Positions 7,213-8,426 of a DNA stretch of 8,426 nucleotides are shown one piece after another. Both the position numbers and the translations under genes were made by a program. The notes under the pieces were generated by a model. It was not told the origin of the DNA. It worked only from the letters and a program-made list of their open reading frames with translations, and made no database searches. Source of the stretch: JAYTJL01 sp043731125 (lineage in GTDB: Bacteria; Patescibacteriota; Saccharimonadia; Saccharimonadales; UBA10212); contig JAYTJL010000047.1 in the NCBI GenBank assembly GCA_043731125.1, positions 1 to 8,426 of the forward strand, given 5' to 3'. Each line of letters opens with the position of its first letter. Within the stretch, counting starts at the first letter, position 1.

Positions 7213-8105
7213 AAGAGGCTCCTGTCTAAGTCGGGCTGGGGTGCATCTCCTACGCCTTTAGTAACTACCGGCGCGCCAAGACTGTCAAAAGCAGCCAAAT
7301 GTTGCCTTGTGGCTGTGTCTGGGTTGTAAGCGTCGTAGTAAAGTTCTATTAACTCTTGTGTGTCCAGTGGCAAACTTTGCACGCCGCATTCTTGCAGTCC
7401 CTGCATGGCGGCTTGGACGCGGTTGCGAAGTTCTGTTTTAGCCTTTTCTAGGTCTGCTTCATTAATTACTACGTGGGGCGCCTCAGTCCCACTACCGCCC
7501 AAGAGTCCTAACATTCCTGTGAAGAACCCGGTGCTGGTTTTGATAGTGCTTTTTATGTCTGCTTCATCCGGGTCCGGGAATTCGATAATTACGTAGAAAT
7601 TTTTGTCCATAATGTTTGTTTGCTGAACAATATCTGTCAAAAAAGCTATATAGTCTTCCATAAGTAGTGCTAGTAGCATGTTGTCTTGTTCGGACTTAAT
7701 TTTGTCTAGCTTTTCTAGGTAGGGACGCATGTCAACTTTTTGACTTCTCATAAACACCTGAATTGGGAAGTACAAAGAATTCAAAAAGCCCTGGTATGAA
7801 TACTCAACGGCTTCCCTCTCCTGCGGACTCATCAAATCAAAGTTGATGGACTTACACATAATTACAGCCCTGAAAGACCCGTCATTCATTATTACCAGCC
7901 CATCGCGGACCTCTGCGATTTGCAGGGTATTTTGAGTGCTGTTAGGGTTAGATTTAGAAACGGTGGCAGGAGCCTGACCTTGCCCGGGAGCTGACGACTG
8001 AAAAGCAGGTGGCGGTGCGGTTGGCCCTCCATAATTCGCTTGAGGACCGGGAGGGGCTATGCCACCGCTTGGTTGTGCGGCTGGTGCGGGAGCTTGCGGA
8101 CTCAC
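7209..8105 (-). CDS. TraC-like-domain protein (stand-alone VirB4 N-terminal-type domain)
   Basis: 298 aa, GTG start with AGGAG seven bases upstream. Residues 1-58 are a Pro/Ala/Gly/Gln-rich low-complexity leader. From about residue 60 the sequence follows the N-terminal domain of TraC/VirB4 ATPases: LQIAEVRDGLVIMNDGSFRAVI (61-82), INFDLMSPQEREA, then YQGFLNSLYFPIQVFMRS (104-121) and later YVIIEFPD (171-178). There is no Walker A or B, so it is not an ATPase itself. Hydrophobic FFTGMLGLLGG at 194-204 is too short for a clear membrane span. This stand-alone domain just before virB4 is a known layout in Patescibacteria and some Gram-positive conjugation loci. Likely role: docking partner of VirB4 at the membrane (inference). 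The frame is open upstream to TAG 8234-8232 but has no ATG, GTG or TTG there, so GTG 8105 is the start. Confidence 0.92.
   Translation of the reverse strand: MSPQAPAPAAQPSGGIAPPGPQANYGGPTAPPPAFQSSAPGQGQAPATVSKSNPNSTQNTLQIAEVRDGLVIMNDGSFRAVIMCKSINFDLMSPQEREAVEYSYQGFLNSLYFPIQVFMRSQKVDMRPYLEKLDKIKSEQDNMLLALLMEDYIAFLTDIVQQTNIMDKNFYVIIEFPDPDEADIKSTIKTSTGFFTGMLGLLGGSGTEAPHVVINEADLEKAKTELRNRVQAAMQGLQECGVQSLPLDTQELIELYYDAYNPDTATRQHLAAFDSLGAPVVTKGVGDAPQPDLDRSLL
7219..7223 (-). promoter_or_regulatory. Shine-Dalgarno AGGAG before the 52-aa small ORF
   Basis: AGGAG lies inside the last codons of the TraC-like gene, with a 6-base spacer to ATG 7212. It is better placed than the site for virB4 itself, and it is what makes the 52-aa frame credible as a translated gene. 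Confidence 0.65.
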
Positions 8106-8212
8106 AAAATCGCTCCTGGCGATTTTAGTAGACAGTAGACAGTAGACAGTAGACAGCTTGAATGCAGCTGACTGTGAACTGTAAACTGTGAACTGTATAC
8201 TGTTATATTCAT
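8102..8212 (-). CDS. Small coupled ORF, 36 aa, across two heptamer arrays
   Basis: ATG 8212-8210 follows GAGGTG at 8221-8216, placed directly after the upstream stop. The frame runs through both repeat arrays and stops at TGA 8104-8102, overlapping the TraC-like GTG as GTGA. The peptide begins MNITVYSSQFTVHSQLHS and continues CLLSTVYCLLKSPGAIL; no family is recognised. It lies in the same frame as the upstream gene, from which only TAA and three codons separate it. Support is weaker than for the 52-aa frame because the TraC-like frame is also open here and these repeat units contain no stops. The stop/start overlap and the hairpin it would open make a coupling role plausible; the peptide need not have its own function. 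Confidence 0.45.
   Translation of the reverse strand: MNITVYSSQFTVHSQLHSSCLLSTVYCLLKSPGAIL
8106..8126 (-). promoter_or_regulatory. Hairpin holding the ribosome-binding site of the TraC-like gene
   Basis: Perfect 8-bp inverted repeat: arms AAAATCGC and GCGATTTT with loop CAGGA on the minus strand. AGGAG (8117-8113) is made of four loop bases plus the first base of the 3' arm, and the stem ends exactly at GTG 8105. This is the same plan as the hairpin in front of virB4. With only four non-A/T-tract pairs it is weak as a rho-independent terminator, and a terminator there would cut the operon. Confidence 0.65.
8127..8156. repeat. Heptanucleotide array, unit AGTAGAC
   Basis: Four exact AGTAGAC units (8127-8154) plus AG. 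It begins directly at the outer end of the hairpin at 8106-8126. Perfect identity suggests recent copy-number change. Confidence 0.92.
8171..8205. repeat. Heptanucleotide array, unit ACTGTNA
   Basis: Five consecutive units: ACTGTGA, ACTGTAA, ACTGTGA, ACTGTAT, ACTGTTA. Same period of 7 as the other arrays but a different core. It lies inside the 36-aa small frame. Confidence 0.9.
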
Positions 8213-8215
8213 TCC

Positions 8216-8221
8216 CACCTC
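8216..8221 (-). promoter_or_regulatory. Probable Shine-Dalgarno GAGGTG before the 36-aa small ORF
   Basis: GAGGTG, directly after the TAA of the upstream gene and 3 bases before ATG 8212 (5 bases counted from GAGG). It matches the 3' part of the canonical AGGAGGTG and has no other start to serve. Confidence 0.5.
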
Positions 8222-8426
8222 TTAATGTAAGCTAATTTCTACTTCAGTAGCACTTATTTGGCGGATAGTCTCTTGGTGATTGGCCAGCTGGGCTACAGAT
8301 GCTACAGATAAATCGTCGCTTTTGGATAGTTCCATTTTAACAGAGTTTAGCCCAGGGTCCTGTGCTACGAGTCCAGAGTCAGGAGTACTGAGTACTGAGC
8401 TTGGAGCTGGGGCAATGACAGCCGCA
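8222..8426 (-). CDS. C-terminal end of a probable PrgI-family T4SS protein (5' part outside window)
   Basis: An open frame enters from the window edge and gives 67 residues to TAA 8224-8222. The first half is Pro/Ser/Ala-rich (PAPSS, LSTPDSG); the second half is a short acidic, helical tail with DDLSVASVAQLAN and final EVEISLH. PrgI-family proteins of Patescibacteria normally precede the TraC-like and VirB4 genes, and as I recall often end in a Pro/Ala-rich linker plus a tail of the type DLSVATIA...EVVISL, which fits. PrgI is a small membrane protein equivalent to VirB3. The membrane part is not visible here, so the family call rests on position and tail similarity. A 42-bp heptamer array sits inside the coding sequence (codons 6-19 of the visible part). 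Confidence 0.6.
   Translation of the reverse strand, partial: AAVIAPAPSSVLSTPDSGLVAQDPGLNSVKMELSKSDDLSVASVAQLANHQETIRQISATEVEISLH
8369..8410. repeat. Heptanucleotide array within a coding region, unit GAGTACT-like
   Basis: Six consecutive 7-base units on the plus strand, all beginning GAG: GAGTCCA, GAGTCAG, GAGTACT, GAGTACT, GAGCTTG, GAGCTGG. They encode the Pro/Ser-rich linker of the upstream gene. Six units equal 14 codons, so the frame is kept at the present copy number. Confidence 0.8.

Noticed and set aside
5135..8105. TraC-like gene and virB4 as one frameshifted VirB4 gene
   Set aside because: The 639-aa ATPase has its own N-terminal domain, and the two genes are separated by a gap with its own start signals; stand-alone TraC-like domains are a known layout.
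8106..8126. Rho-independent terminator reading of the A-tract/T-tract hairpin
   Set aside because: Core is only four TCGC/GCGA pairs, T-tract is short, and it would cut the operon just before the TraC-like start; the SD in its loop fits a translation role better.
7076..8205. CRISPR array
   Set aside because: Repeats are contiguous 7-mers without spacers.

Overview
The window reads as one strand-uniform gene cluster: every supported gene lies on the minus strand, and transcription runs from position 8426 towards 1. The order is a PrgI-like gene tail, a 36-codon small frame, a TraC-like-domain protein, a 52-codon small frame, a VirB4/TraC ATPase, a 909-aa membrane protein, a 617-aa three-domain cell-wall hydrolase, and the start of a membrane-anchored protein that leaves the window. 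Gaps are -4 to 24 bases, so this is almost certainly one operon, with neither its promoter nor its terminator inside the window.

The gene set and the protein style (split TraC-like domain plus VirB4, very large anchored protein with Pro/Ser linkers, phage-tail-type lysozyme plus M23) suggest a Saccharibacteria/TM7 or related Patescibacteria (CPR) genome. TGA is used as a normal stop at several gene ends, which argues against the TGA=Gly code of Gracilibacteria/Absconditabacteria. The taxonomic call is inference from gene content, not from a marker gene.

Region by region. 8222-8426 is the C-terminal end of a probable PrgI-family protein, with a period-7 DNA repeat inside the coding sequence. 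8102-8221 and 7054-7208 look like spacers but are built from heptanucleotide tandem arrays. Each contains a small open frame whose stop codon overlaps the GTG start of the next gene, and in each the ribosome-binding site of that next gene sits in the loop of a perfect hairpin. 5135-8105 carries the energy module of a type IV secretion (T4SS)-like machine. 2390-5119 is a large anchored protein that may form channel or surface parts. 540-2393 is a secreted SGNH esterase-like + lysozyme-like + M23 endopeptidase protein, filling the VirB1 role of opening peptidoglycan. 1-515 begins another membrane-anchored protein.

Working together: VirB4 with the TraC-like protein would power assembly or transport, the 909-aa protein would supply membrane and exterior parts, and the hydrolase would locally clear cell wall, possibly the actinobacterial host's wall if this is an epibiont. 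The most unusual feature is the repeated architecture of heptamer array + small frame + stop/start overlap + hairpin-buried Shine-Dalgarno, seen twice in front of the two T4SS energy genes. It looks like a translational coupling device whose frame depends on heptamer copy number.
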